A stretch of DNA of 64,000 nt from Demequina capsici (GCF_032102965.1 NZ_CP134880.1:186001-250000); one strand, 5' to 3'. Positions 8,367-16,793 are shown, counted from the first letter of the stretch. Notes: generated by a model from the letters alone, not told the origin. Translations and numbers: made by a program.

Positions 8367-10511
8367 TCACCTGGCGTGCTGCGGCGTCCTGCTCAGCAGG
8401 CTGTGCCGCCACTGCGGCTCGTGCGTGCGGATCCATGCCGCGTCACGCCGCCACACCGTGCCGATGCCGCGCTCCCACAGCGCGACCCAGGGCTGCTCGC
8501 CGGTGCGCCGCATCGCCTCCAGGTAGTCGTACATGCGTGCGGAGCGTTCCGCGAGGAGCGGCACCAGCTGCTCGCGTGCCTCCTCGCCCAGCCCGTAGCC
8601 GTCGGCGAGGCCGCGCAGCCGCTCCAAGCTTCCCCGCAGGTCCGAGTCGGCGCTGTAGAGCGGGGCGAAGGTGTGCGCCACGTGCGCCAGCTCCCAGAGC
8701 CTCGTCCCGGGCGCGGACGCATCCCAGTCGATGGCGGCGAGCGTCCCGTCCTCCCTGATCACCAGGTTCGACGGCACCAGATCCTGGTGCACGATCAGGT
8801 CGTGCCCGGGTGCGGGCAGCCCTGCGAACCAGCGGGCGTCCGCGGGTGGCACGAAGCCCTCGAGCGCGTCGTGCATCTCGCGGACGAAGCGGCCGATGCG
8901 CCGGGAATCGAGGGCGGATGCCGGGGCGCGCGGGTCGTCGAGCCTGGTCCCGGGCATGAACTCCAGCAGGTGCCGTCCTTGGTCGTCCCAGCCGAACGAG
9001 CGTGGAGCGCCGGTGAATCCCACGCCGCGAAGATGCGTCAGGAGGGCGTGCAGGGCGCCGGTGTAAGGGTCGGGGGCGTGCGTGCTGATGCGGGTGCGCG
9101 GTACCCGATCCGTGCTGGCCGCCGGCGCCGACCTCGCGGTGGCCTCGGCGATGGGCGACGCCGCTGTGAGCGGCGCGGCCTCCGTGGCGCGGTCGGTCGC
9201 GGCCGCCCGGGGGTCCGCATTCTCAGAGTCCGCTCGCGCAGAGCCGTCGGTGCGTCCTCCCCGTGCGGGGTCGGTCGCCAGCGCATGGAGGAGGCTTGCC
9301 CGGCGCCTGCGCGGCAGGAAGGCGCGTGCAGCCGCGAGCCCGGGCGGGCGCTGCTCGGCGCGCAGCGGCGCGGCGGCGGAGCCGCTGCTCGTCGGCGACG
9401 CGGGCCGGTTCGCTCCGTGAGAGCCCTTCAGGAAGGCGAGCGCGGCGTCCACCCGTGCGTGCTCGCGGCGCGGCTCGGGTTGTCCATACGGGGTGGGCAG
9501 GGGGGACTTCGGTGGTCGGACGCCGGGCGTGGGTGGCGTGGCCGCGTCGGTCCGCCACGCCCAGCCCGGCGGCCAGGTGGGCTCGAGCACCCGAGGCGCC
9601 GGTCGAGGGGAGCGGTCGCCGGCGATCCGCCCGAGAGCCCACTCGAGGCCCTCGATGCTGTCGGTCAGGCGGGCCTCGGCGTCATCGTGGCCCGTCGCGT
9701 GGACCACGACGCGACCATGCCACGCCGAGTCGACCAGCGCATGCGCCACCCAGCGGTCGCGGCTGCCGGCGCCGAAGGGGAGGATCACCCGTCCGGACAG
9801 CTCGGCGCCCGCGTCGACGCCCGAGATGACGACCGCCACGAGCGACTCGCTGAGCAGCGCGAGGATCGAGTCGAGGTCGGCGACGTGGTGCTGGGCGTGC
9901 TGGAGCTGCAGCGCGACGCCCACGTTCCTGAGTCCGCGGCGTGCAAGCGCGTCGACGATGTCACGCATCGTCTGTGGCTCGCCGGCCCAGCCGCCTTGGT
10001 TGGTGAGCACCACGCACAGGCCGTGGCCATGCGCCAGGCGGACGCTTGCGGTGAGGTGGTCCGCGGCGCGCTCCACCTCGACCGCATGCTGGTGCGCGGT
10101 GAGCGTGGGAGGAGCGCCGGGCGGCGAGAAGGCGATCGGCATCCAGACGTCGGGGGACAGGCCGCGGCGGGTCACGGTGTCCAGCAGGGTACGGAGCGCG
10201 TAGGGCATGGCGCCGAATCGTGCCTGGTAGTCGGATTCGCCGAGGTCGGGCAGCAGGTGGGGGACCCAGATTCCCTCGAGCGCAATGCCCTCGCGTCTCA
10301 GCGCGTCGATGGTGCCGACTCGCGTGCCCGGGTCGTCGCTGAACCGGTCCCAGATGACGCGGGTGATCCCGAGCCGACGGAGCATCGCGGCGTGAGCGGT
10401 GGGGTCGCGGTCGATCGCGTCGAATCTGAGGTGGGTGGCGGACAGCTGGTCGCGAGCAGCCCAGGCGGGGATGTCGTGCCTGCTGGGCGGCATGCGCGAG
10501 GGCAGGGTCAT
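8367..10511 (-). CDS. Fusion protein: TIM-barrel domain, disordered linker, aminoglycoside-phosphotransferase-like domain
   Basis: AGGAGG lies 8 nt before ATG 10511; the product has 714 residues. Residues about 20-300 look like a TIM barrel of the sugar isomerase/epimerase type (LRRLGITRVIWDRF, GIALEGIWVPHLLPDLGES, HGLCVVLTNQGGWAG, VVVISGVDAGAEL). Residues about 300-480 are rich in Pro, Ala, Arg and Ser and are probably disordered. Residues about 480-714 form a choline/aminoglycoside-kinase-like domain: HQDLVPSNLV gives the catalytic Asp577 and Asn582, and IDWD the metal-binding Asp595. Either half is common alone, but I do not know this combination. A sugar-processing kinase is one inference. 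The antisense strand carries a long spurious reading frame. Confidence 0.78.
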   Translation of the reverse strand: MTLPSRMPPSRHDIPAWAARDQLSATHLRFDAIDRDPTAHAAMLRRLGITRVIWDRFSDDPGTRVGTIDALRREGIALEGIWVPHLLPDLGESDYQARFGAMPYALRTLLDTVTRRGLSPDVWMPIAFSPPGAPPTLTAHQHAVEVERAADHLTASVRLAHGHGLCVVLTNQGGWAGEPQTMRDIVDALARRGLRNVGVALQLQHAQHHVADLDSILALLSESLVAVVISGVDAGAELSGRVILPFGAGSRDRWVAHALVDSAWHGRVVVHATGHDDAEARLTDSIEGLEWALGRIAGDRSPRPAPRVLEPTWPPGWAWRTDAATPPTPGVRPPKSPLPTPYGQPEPRREHARVDAALAFLKGSHGANRPASPTSSGSAAAPLRAEQRPPGLAAARAFLPRRRRASLLHALATDPARGGRTDGSARADSENADPRAAATDRATEAAPLTAASPIAEATARSAPAASTDRVPRTRISTHAPDPYTGALHALLTHLRGVGFTGAPRSFGWDDQGRHLLEFMPGTRLDDPRAPASALDSRRIGRFVREMHDALEGFVPPADARWFAGLPAPGHDLIVHQDLVPSNLVIREDGTLAAIDWDASAPGTRLWELAHVAHTFAPLYSADSDLRGSLERLRGLADGYGLGEEAREQLVPLLAERSARMYDYLEAMRRTGEQPWVALWERGIGTVWRRDAAWIRTHEPQWRHSLLSRTPQHAR

Positions 10512-10615
10512 CGTGAACCCTCCTCAGCCAGGGTCCGGGGCGACCGTGGCGGTCGCCGTGGTGCGGGTGATGCGGTGCGTGCGGGGCGGTGCTGGCCGGG
10601 CGGTACCCGGAGAGG

Positions 10616-11317
10616 TTAGTCGGACAGGCAGAACTGGAGCGCGGCGGCGGCGTGGATCTCGAGCGAGTCGAAGTAGGGGATGTCGACGTCGTCCGCCGTC
10701 ATGACCATGGGGATCTCGGTGCAGCCGGCGATCACGCCCTGGGCGCCGCGCTCCGCGAGGCGTGCGGTCGCGTCGAGCACCAGGTCGCGGCCGTCGGCGT
10801 CGACGATGCCGTGCGTGAGCTTGTCGTACACCAGGTCGTGCAGCTGCTGGAGCTGCGGCTCCTCGGGCACCAGGATGGTGACACCGTTCGCGGCCATGCG
10901 CTCCCTGTAGAAAGGCATCCGCATGGTGAAGCCTGTGCCGAGCAGTGCGACGGTGTCGAGGCCCTGCGCCTTGATGGCCTTGGCCGTCTCGTCGATCATG
11001 TGGATCACGGGGACGTCCACGGCGGCCTGGACGGAGGCGGCCGCCACGTGCATGGTGTTGGCGCAGATGAGGATCGCCTCCGCGCCGCCTTCGACGAGCC
11101 AGCGGGCGTCCTTCGCGAAGGTGCGGGCGAGTCCCACCCAGTCGCCCGCGTGCTGCGACTGGCCCACGTCGCCGAAGTCGTAATGGCGGATCACCAGGTC
11201 GGCGGTGCGTCCGGGGATGGCGGCGTCCACGCCTTCGTGGAGGCGTCGTTCGTATACGAGCGTGCTGTGCCAGGTGATTCCGCCGAGGAGGCCGAGCCGT
11301 CGGGGAGAGGTGCGCAT
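10616..11317 (-). CDS. Aspartate/glutamate racemase family protein
   Basis: I start at ATG 11317 (MRTSPRRLGLLGGITWHST), giving 233 residues, close to the usual 230. The two catalytic cysteines of cofactor-independent racemases are present: Cys85 in LICANTMH and Cys199 in IAGCTEIP. The N-terminal LGLLGGITWHST matches the substrate-binding LGxxGGxxWxST of the aspartate racemase group. It would interconvert L- and D-aspartate or glutamate, for example for the cell wall. It is on the same strand as the TIM barrel-kinase gene, 104 bp upstream of it, and divergent from the copper module. Confidence 0.92.
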   Translation of the reverse strand: MRTSPRRLGLLGGITWHSTLVYERRLHEGVDAAIPGRTADLVIRHYDFGDVGQSQHAGDWVGLARTFAKDARWLVEGGAEAILICANTMHVAAASVQAAVDVPVIHMIDETAKAIKAQGLDTVALLGTGFTMRMPFYRERMAANGVTILVPEEPQLQQLHDLVYDKLTHGIVDADGRDLVLDATARLAERGAQGVIAGCTEIPMVMTADDVDIPYFDSLEIHAAAALQFCLSD

Positions 11318-11412
11318 GGATCCGACCCTAGACCTGTGCGCGGGGTGCCCACCAGGGTGACGCTCGCATTGTTGAGAACTTCGTCCCTTTCGCCCACCGC
11401 GGAACACCCCCA

Positions 11413-11433
11413 ACCTTCCAGTACCCTGGAAGC
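11413..11433 (+). promoter_or_regulatory. MerR-type operator with overlapping leaderless promoter of the merR gene
   Basis: The dyad ACCTTCC (11413-11419), an 8-nt spacer and GGAAG (11428-11432) matches the CueR-type operator half-sites and is built like the second site at 12152-12173. Within it, TACCCT (11422-11427) can act as a -10 box 6 nt before the merR ATG. The regulator is thus probably autoregulated and its mRNA leaderless. Confidence 0.7.
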
Positions 11434-11913
11434 ATGCGCATCGGAGATCTCGCCGCCCACGCAGGTGTCACCGCCAAGACGGTGCGGTACTACGAATCGA
11501 TCGGCCTCATGGAGGAGGCGCCGCGTCACGCCAACGGCTACCGCGACTACGGGGACGACGCGCTCGCGCAGCTCCGCTTCATCCGCGACTCCCAGGCGGC
11601 CGGGCTGTCCCTCGCCGAGACGGGCGAGATCCTCGCCATGAAGCGGGCGGGCGAGTCCACCTGCCAGCACACGCGCGCGCTGCTCGAGCGGCGGCTCGAG
11701 GACATCGAGCGCCAGATCGACAGCCTGCTCGCCGCCAAGGCCGAGCTGCTCGCCATGCATGCCAGAGCCGAGACGCTCGATCCGGTCGCCTGCACCGATC
11801 CCGCACGATGCCAGGTGATCGAGGCCGGGCGCGCCGACCATCACGGTGCGCACGTGCACGGCTCGGGGCCTGCACTGCTCGGAAGCACCATCCCGATGCG
11901 GGTGGGCGCGTGA
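11434..11913 (+). CDS. MerR family heavy-metal-responsive regulator (CueR/ZntR-like)
   Basis: The 159-residue protein has the MerR winged helix (MRIGDLAAHAGVTAKTVRYYESIGLM, then NGYRDYGDDALAQLRFIRDSQAAGLSL), a dimerisation coiled coil (about 78-110), and a metal loop with Cys120 and Cys126 (VACTDPARCQV) followed by a His-rich tail (DHHGAHVHG). Cys77 (STCQH) sits at the position that is Ser in E. coli CueR and Cys in the zinc sensor ZntR. The genes it should control, chaperones and CopA, point to copper. Two matching operators flank it. Its stop overlaps the start of the next gene (GTGA). Confidence 0.9.
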   Translation: MRIGDLAAHAGVTAKTVRYYESIGLMEEAPRHANGYRDYGDDALAQLRFIRDSQAAGLSLAETGEILAMKRAGESTCQHTRALLERRLEDIERQIDSLLAAKAELLAMHARAETLDPVACTDPARCQVIEAGRADHHGAHVHGSGPALLGSTIPMRVGA

Positions 11914-12152
11914 ACGCCGAGCCCGCAGTGCGCGCGGACCTGGAGCTTCGGGTGGGCGGCATCACCTGCGCGGGCTGCGCCGCCACGATCCGTGACGGCC
12001 TGCTGCAGCTCCCCGGCGTCGCGTCGGCGGGCGTGAGCCCCGTGACTCACCGGGCGGTCCTGCGCCCCGATGGCACGGTGGATCCCGACGACCTGGAGAT
12101 GATGGCGCAGGCGGCGATCATGGGCCTCGGCTACCGCGTCGTCCCCGCTTGA
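11910..12152 (+). CDS. Small heavy-metal-associated (HMA) domain protein, CopA-like
   Basis: Starting at GTG 11910, which overlaps the merR stop by 4 nt, gives an 80-residue single HMA domain with the copper-binding GGITCAGCAATIRDG. Its sequence is closer to the N-terminal HMA domain of the CopA encoded at 12543 (GMTCSSCAATIQGGL, RTDGTIDPE, MMRATILELGYQV) than to the CopZ-like protein at 12232, which suggests a duplicated piece of CopA. It is cotranscribed with merR and not with copZ-copA, since the copZ promoter overlaps its stop codon. A role as a copper chaperone or buffer linked to the sensor is an inference. Confidence 0.85.
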   Translation: MNAEPAVRADLELRVGGITCAGCAATIRDGLLQLPGVASAGVSPVTHRAVLRPDGTVDPDDLEMMAQAAIMGLGYRVVPA

Positions 12153-12180
12153 CCTTCCCCTTCACTGGAAGGTCTAGCCT
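12149..12180 (+). promoter_or_regulatory. CueR-type promoter/operator of the copZ-copA operon
   Basis: TTGACC (-35, 12149-12154) and TAGCCT (-10, 12175-12180) are separated by 20 bp. The spacer holds the dyad ACCTTCC-N8-GGAAGGT (12152-12173). Apart from one extra spacer base, this closely follows the E. coli copA promoter read by CueR. A long spacer that the regulator must untwist is the hallmark of MerR activation. The -35 box overlaps the stop codon of the upstream HMA gene. Confidence 0.85.
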
Positions 12181-12231
12181 CGTCCTCATCAGGCGGACCA
12201 CGGGGCCCGCCCCGACCGCGAGGAGCATCGC

Positions 12232-12456
12232 ATGACCGCCACCCCCAGCATCGACATCACCGTCCAGGGCATGACCTGCGAAGGCTGCGCCGGCAAGGTC
12301 CGCAGGGCGCTCACCGCGACCGACGGAATCGCGGGCGCGGAGATCGACGTCGCGAGCGGAGCCGTCAAGGTGCTCACCGACGGCACCGTTCCCGCCGACG
12401 ACCTGGAGTTCGCCATCGACGAGGCCGTCACCGGGGCCGGCTACACCGTCGCCTGA
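12232..12456 (+). CDS. copZ: Copper chaperone CopZ-like protein
   Basis: The 74-residue single HMA domain has the metal site GMTCEGCAGKVRRALT and the typical C-terminal DEAVTGAGYTVA. GAGGAG precedes the ATG. Such proteins carry Cu(I) to the exporter CopA. It is the first gene after the MerR-type promoter, with copA following after 86 bp and its own ribosome binding site, so the pair forms the copper efflux operon. Confidence 0.93.
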   Translation: MTATPSIDITVQGMTCEGCAGKVRRALTATDGIAGAEIDVASGAVKVLTDGTVPADDLEFAIDEAVTGAGYTVA

Positions 12457-12542
12457 CCCGCACCGTCGCCTGACCTGCCCCGTCGCCTCACCCACGCCGG
12501 TCCCGCCGGAGGTCGAGGCGAGTCTCGTCCGAGGAGCCATCC

Positions 12543-14852
12543 ATGACCGCCACCCCTGAACTCGCACCCGACGCCGGCAGTGCGCTGCCCGTGACGCTGT
12601 CCGTCGAGGGCATGACGTGCTCCAGCTGCGCCGCGACCATCCAAGGCGGGCTGTCGCGCCTGGACGGCGTGGCCGACGCCACGGTCAACTTCGCCACCCG
12701 CCGCGCCACCGTCCGCACGGACGGCACCATCGATCCCGAGGCGCTCGCGGACATGATGCGCGCCACCATCCTCGAGCTCGGCTACCAGGTGCCCGAGCAG
12801 GAGGCCGACGGCGACGCCCTCGCGCAGGAGCACGCGCAGCACGCCGCCGCCGACGCCGCGAGGATCGCCGACTTCCGACGCCGCTTCACGGTGGCAGCGG
12901 TGCTCACCGTGCCGCTGATGGCGATCTCCATGATCCCTGCCCTGCAGTTCACGGGCTGGGAGTGGGCGGCGCTCGCGCTCGCCACCCCCGTCGTCGGCTG
13001 GGCCGGATGGCCGTTCCACCGGGCCACGATCGGCGCCGCCCGCCACCGAGCCACCACCATGGACACCCTGGTGACGCTCGGGACGACCGCCGCCTGGACC
13101 TGGTCCACGGTCGTCATCGTCGCCCATGCGACCGGCGCGCTCGCGCACACCCACGTGTACTTCGAGACCGGCGCGGTCATCGTCACCTTGATCCTGCTGG
13201 GCAAGTGGATGGAGGTGCGGTCGTCAGCCAGGGCCGGCGACGCGATCCGAGCCCTCAGCAGCCGGCAGGCATCCACCGCCACGCTTGAGGACGGCACCGT
13301 CATCGAGCGGTCGGCGCTCGTGGTCGGGATGCGCTTCGTGACCCGCCCCGGCGAGATCATCGCGACCGACGGCACGGTCGTCGACGGCGAGGCGGCCGTC
13401 GACGCCAGCCTGGTGACAGGCGAGTCCGTGCCCGTGCGGGTGGCCGTGGGCGGCGAGGTCGTGGGCGGCACCGTTGCGACCGATGGAGCCCTCACCATCG
13501 AGGCCACCAGGGTGGGATCCGAGACCATGCTCGCGCAGATCGCCCGCATGGTCGATCAGGCGCAGACGGGTCGCGCCAAGGTGCAGCGCCTCGCGGACCG
13601 TGTGGCCCGCATCTTCGTCCCCGCGGTGATCGGCCTCAGCCTGCTCACCCTGGCCGGATGGCTCGTCACGGGCCACGGCGTCGCCGACGCGTTCACCGCC
13701 GCCGTCGCGGTCCTCATCATCAGCTGCCCGTGCGCGCTCGGCCTGGCGACCCCACTCGCGATCATGGTCGGCACCGGCCGCGGAGCCCAGCTCGGCGTGC
13801 TCGTGAAGGGGCCCGAGGCGCTGGAGGACACCCGCGAGGTGACCACGATCGTCCTGGACAAGACCGGCACAGTGACCGAGGGCCGGATGACGCTGGTGTC
13901 CGCGAGCGCAGCCGGAGCGGACCAGGTCGAGGCCGACGCACTGCTCGACGCGGTCGCGTCCGTCGAGGCACGCTCCGAGCATCCGATCGCCCAGGCGATC
14001 GCCGCCGCCCGCGCAGGCCGGTTGCCGGTCAAGGGCTTCCGGGCGCTCGCCGGGTCGGGCGTCGTCGCCACCGTCAAGGGAGTCGGCGCCGACGGCGCCA
14101 ACGCCGAGGTCACCGTCGGCTCGCGGCGCCTGTTCGACGATGTCCCCGACGAGATCGAGGACGTTGCCAGAGCCGCCGAGCGCGAGGGACGCACCGCCGT
14201 CCTCGCCGGCCGCTCACCGGTGGCGGTCGGCGGGGTGGGCACGGGTGCGCTCGCGGTGCGTCCGCCGCTCGTCGCGGAGGCCGTCCTGGTGGTCAGCGAC
14301 GTCGTGAAGCCCACCTCGCGCGAGGCCGTGAGCGCGTTCCGCGAGCTCGGCCTGGACGTCGTCCTGCTCACCGGCGACAACGCACGTGCCGCGCAGGCCG
14401 TGGCCGACGAGGTAGGCATCGAGCGCGTGATCGCCGAGGTGCTGCCTGCGGACAAGGCCGAGGTGGTCCGCTCCCTGCAGGCCGAAGGTGCACGCGTCGC
14501 CATGGTCGGCGACGGCATCAACGACGCGCCCGCGCTGGCCCAGGCGGACCTGGGCCTTGCCGTCGGCACAGGCACCGACGTGGCGCGCGAGGCGTCCGAC
14601 CTCACCATCGTGTCCGGTGACCTGCGAGCAGCGGCCGATGCCATCGCGCTGTCGCGTCGCACGCTCGGCACGATCCGCGGCAACCTGTTCTGGGCCTTCG
14701 CCTACAACAGCGCGGCGATCCCGCTCGCAGCGTTCGGCGTCCTGGACCCCATGATCGCGGCTGCGGCCATGGGCGCGTCGAGCCTGTTCGTGGTGGGCAA
14801 CTCGCTGCGCCTGCGAGGCTTCGCGGGCTACCGCTCGGCGTCGCGAGGCTGA
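12543..14852 (+). CDS. copA: Cu(I)-exporting P1B-type ATPase CopA
   Basis: The 769-residue protein has one N-terminal HMA domain (GMTCSSCA near residue 22), the actuator motif VTGESVPV, the transmembrane metal site CPC (395-397), the phosphorylated Asp439 in DKTGT, SEHPIAQ in the nucleotide domain, and GDGINDAP (Asp657). The helix motifs NLFWAFAYNSAAIP and MGASSLFVVGNSLRLR match the P1B-1 subgroup that moves Cu(I). It sits in the inner membrane and exports copper. It follows copZ in an operon under a CueR-type promoter. Its last 25 bp overlap the end of the convergent PrsW-like gene. Confidence 0.96.
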   Translation: MTATPELAPDAGSALPVTLSVEGMTCSSCAATIQGGLSRLDGVADATVNFATRRATVRTDGTIDPEALADMMRATILELGYQVPEQEADGDALAQEHAQHAAADAARIADFRRRFTVAAVLTVPLMAISMIPALQFTGWEWAALALATPVVGWAGWPFHRATIGAARHRATTMDTLVTLGTTAAWTWSTVVIVAHATGALAHTHVYFETGAVIVTLILLGKWMEVRSSARAGDAIRALSSRQASTATLEDGTVIERSALVVGMRFVTRPGEIIATDGTVVDGEAAVDASLVTGESVPVRVAVGGEVVGGTVATDGALTIEATRVGSETMLAQIARMVDQAQTGRAKVQRLADRVARIFVPAVIGLSLLTLAGWLVTGHGVADAFTAAVAVLIISCPCALGLATPLAIMVGTGRGAQLGVLVKGPEALEDTREVTTIVLDKTGTVTEGRMTLVSASAAGADQVEADALLDAVASVEARSEHPIAQAIAAARAGRLPVKGFRALAGSGVVATVKGVGADGANAEVTVGSRRLFDDVPDEIEDVARAAEREGRTAVLAGRSPVAVGGVGTGALAVRPPLVAEAVLVVSDVVKPTSREAVSAFRELGLDVVLLTGDNARAAQAVADEVGIERVIAEVLPADKAEVVRSLQAEGARVAMVGDGINDAPALAQADLGLAVGTGTDVAREASDLTIVSGDLRAAADAIALSRRTLGTIRGNLFWAFAYNSAAIPLAAFGVLDPMIAAAAMGASSLFVVGNSLRLRGFAGYRSASRG

Positions 14853-16210
14853 TCTGCGGACTCCTCGCTCGGATGCCCCGCCTGCGTGGTCATAGGGTCG
14901 GGGGCGTCCGCGTCCACGGAGTCCACGGCCGCTGAATCCGGGCCCATGGGCGCCGCACCGCGCGCGCGGGTGAGGGGCAGCTCCGCCGTCTCGAGAGCGT
15001 CCGACTCCGTGGAGCCGGCGGCCTCAGCGTCCGCCGCTGCCGGAGCGTCCGCCGACGGGGTCGTGGCGTCGTCCGGGAGGTCCGGCGTGTCGAGCCAGGC
15101 GGGAGGCGCGGTGGCCGCTGCCACGTCCTTCCGCGCGTAACGGAGCTCCTGCAGCGCCTGCACGTAGCGGGCGGACTCGAGCCCGTCGTCGTGCGCCGTG
15201 ATGAGCGTGTCGAGTTGCGCCCGCTGCAGACGGCCGAACGCGATCGCCGCGCCTGTGCCGTACTGCGCGGCCATCCGGCTCCTGGCGCGTTGGCGCACCC
15301 TGCGGCTGGACAGCGCCGCGAAGTCGGCAGGGCTCACGTGCTCGTCGGGCACCAGATCGCGGGCGTCCGCGCCGAGCGCGCTGCGCTCGCGCAGATGCAC
15401 CCAGCGCAGAGTGACGAGCCCGAGCACCAGCACCGGGATGCCCTTGATGATCGCTGCCGGGACGACGCCGAGGTTGAGGAGAGGCGAGTTGAAGAACCCG
15501 TGCAGCAGCATGGCCGCGCCCAGCGAGAGCACGACCGTCAGGGTGCGGGTGGGCAGCCTGCGCGTGGAGCCGAAGAAGAAGCCGACCGCCGCCCCCGTGA
15601 TCGCCGTGTACGTGGCGTGCGACCACAGCCCGGTGACGAAGCCGCGCAGCACGAACGTCTGCATGACGACCGACAGCGACGTGCCCTGCGCCGACCACTG
15701 GGTGGAGTACAGGAAGTTCTCCGTCACCTGGAAGCCCAGGCCGACCACGACGCCGTAGAACAGGCCGTCGGAGGCGTTGCGGACACGTGCGCCGGGGATC
15801 AGCGCGAGCGCGACGACCACCAGCATCTTGAGGGGTTCCTCCACGAGCGGGGCCGCGATCGCGGAGTCCCACTCCGAGGTTCCGCCACGCAGTGAGGCGA
15901 GGATGCCGTGCAGCGCAGGCGACGCGACCATCGCGATCCCCGGCACCAGCACGGCGCCGCTCGCGAACGCCACCGCGGTGGTGCGCAGCGAGCGCCGCTC
16001 GAACATCTCGAAGCGGTAGACCAGCAGGCCGAGCGTGAGCCCGTACGCGGTCCACAGGGAGAACGCCAGCAGCCCGGGCCCGGGGGCGTCCACCAGCACG
16101 GTGACGACGGCGGGGGCGAGACGCACGGCACCGGCCGCGAACAGCACCATCCCCACCCACATCACGGGATGCCTGAAGTCGAGCACGGACGACGTGCGGG
16201 GTGCGATCAT
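14828..16210 (-). CDS. PrsW-family intramembrane metalloprotease
   Basis: Starting at ATG 16210 gives 460 residues. About nine membrane segments occupy residues 15-300. The protease family motifs are all visible: EEPLK (124-128), the GLGFQVTENF block (157-166), His198 in LWSHATYT, and LLHGFFNSPLL further on. PrsW of Bacillus cleaves the anti-sigma factor RsiW at the membrane. The C-terminal third is an extended acidic, Ala/Pro/Asp-rich tail, probably disordered and cytoplasmic. Its ATG overlaps the stop of the preceding gene by one base (TGATG), so it is the last gene of a three-gene operon whose second product is a membrane-anchored protein and a candidate substrate. Confidence 0.88.
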   Translation of the reverse strand: MIAPRTSSVLDFRHPVMWVGMVLFAAGAVRLAPAVVTVLVDAPGPGLLAFSLWTAYGLTLGLLVYRFEMFERRSLRTTAVAFASGAVLVPGIAMVASPALHGILASLRGGTSEWDSAIAAPLVEEPLKMLVVVALALIPGARVRNASDGLFYGVVVGLGFQVTENFLYSTQWSAQGTSLSVVMQTFVLRGFVTGLWSHATYTAITGAAVGFFFGSTRRLPTRTLTVVLSLGAAMLLHGFFNSPLLNLGVVPAAIIKGIPVLVLGLVTLRWVHLRERSALGADARDLVPDEHVSPADFAALSSRRVRQRARSRMAAQYGTGAAIAFGRLQRAQLDTLITAHDDGLESARYVQALQELRYARKDVAAATAPPAWLDTPDLPDDATTPSADAPAAADAEAAGSTESDALETAELPLTRARGAAPMGPDSAAVDSVDADAPDPMTTQAGHPSEESADQPRDAER

Positions 16211-16791
16211 CAGGACACCGGCCTGAATCTCACGGACTCGACGAGCGCCTGCGCGGACGTGAAGACCGTCTCCAGCGAGACGTTCGGCGCTGTCATCACC
16301 ACCGTGATCTGCAGGTCCCCATGGCGGACCACCCACAGCAGCTGCGAATCGGTGCCGTTCTGAGCGGCCAGCAGGATCGCGGGATCCCCCGCCGTCGTCG
16401 AGAACGTCTGGGGATCGCTCACCACCCACTGGCTCTGCGCGTCGGCCTCGAGCTGCTGCCGCGTCGGGTCCACCGCGTCCTCGAGCGTGCCCGAGGCGGG
16501 GACGGCAGGGCTCACGATCAGCGTCGCGCCCGCCTGGGTGAACACCTGGAACGCCTCAGAGCTCGGCTCGTACGCCCACCCGTCAGGCGGGAGCACGCTG
16601 ATTCCGCCCGTGGTGGAGATCCGACCTGCATCCGCGCCGGGGCCTCGCAACGCGGCATCGAGCATGGGCAGGCCCACGAGGTAGGCGACGGCGATCAGCC
16701 CGATCACGACCGCCCCCGCGACCCCGCGCTTGCCGATGATCCGGATCGCCAACGGTATCCGGCCTGTGGGTCGCGTCTCGGCGAGGAACAT
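16210..16791 (-). CDS. Membrane-anchored protein of unknown function upstream of prsW
   Basis: ATG 16791 is preceded by AAGGAG. The 193-residue product has a short basic cytoplasmic part, one transmembrane helix (GVAGAVVIGLIAVAYLVGL, about 24-42) and an exposed domain of about 145 residues with ISVLPPDGWAYEPSSEAFQVFT, TLIVSP, and LQITVVMTAPNVSLETVFTSAQALVESVRF. The pattern of alternating strands and a last amphipathic helix recalls the PsbP/Mog1-like fold, but that is tentative. It lies 2 nt after the upstream gene and overlaps prsW by one base. Topology makes it a possible substrate or partner of the protease. Confidence 0.75.
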   Translation of the reverse strand: MFLAETRPTGRIPLAIRIIGKRGVAGAVVIGLIAVAYLVGLPMLDAALRGPGADAGRISTTGGISVLPPDGWAYEPSSEAFQVFTQAGATLIVSPAVPASGTLEDAVDPTRQQLEADAQSQWVVSDPQTFSTTAGDPAILLAAQNGTDSQLLWVVRHGDLQITVVMTAPNVSLETVFTSAQALVESVRFRPVS

Positions 16792-16793
16792 CG

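Noticed and set aside
8214-10619. 801-codon open frame on the plus strand opposite the TIM barrel-kinase gene
   Set aside because: It is antisense to a gene with clear catalytic motifs and a good ribosome binding site; its product is Arg/Gly/Ala-rich without any motif. Long antisense frames are expected at this GC content.
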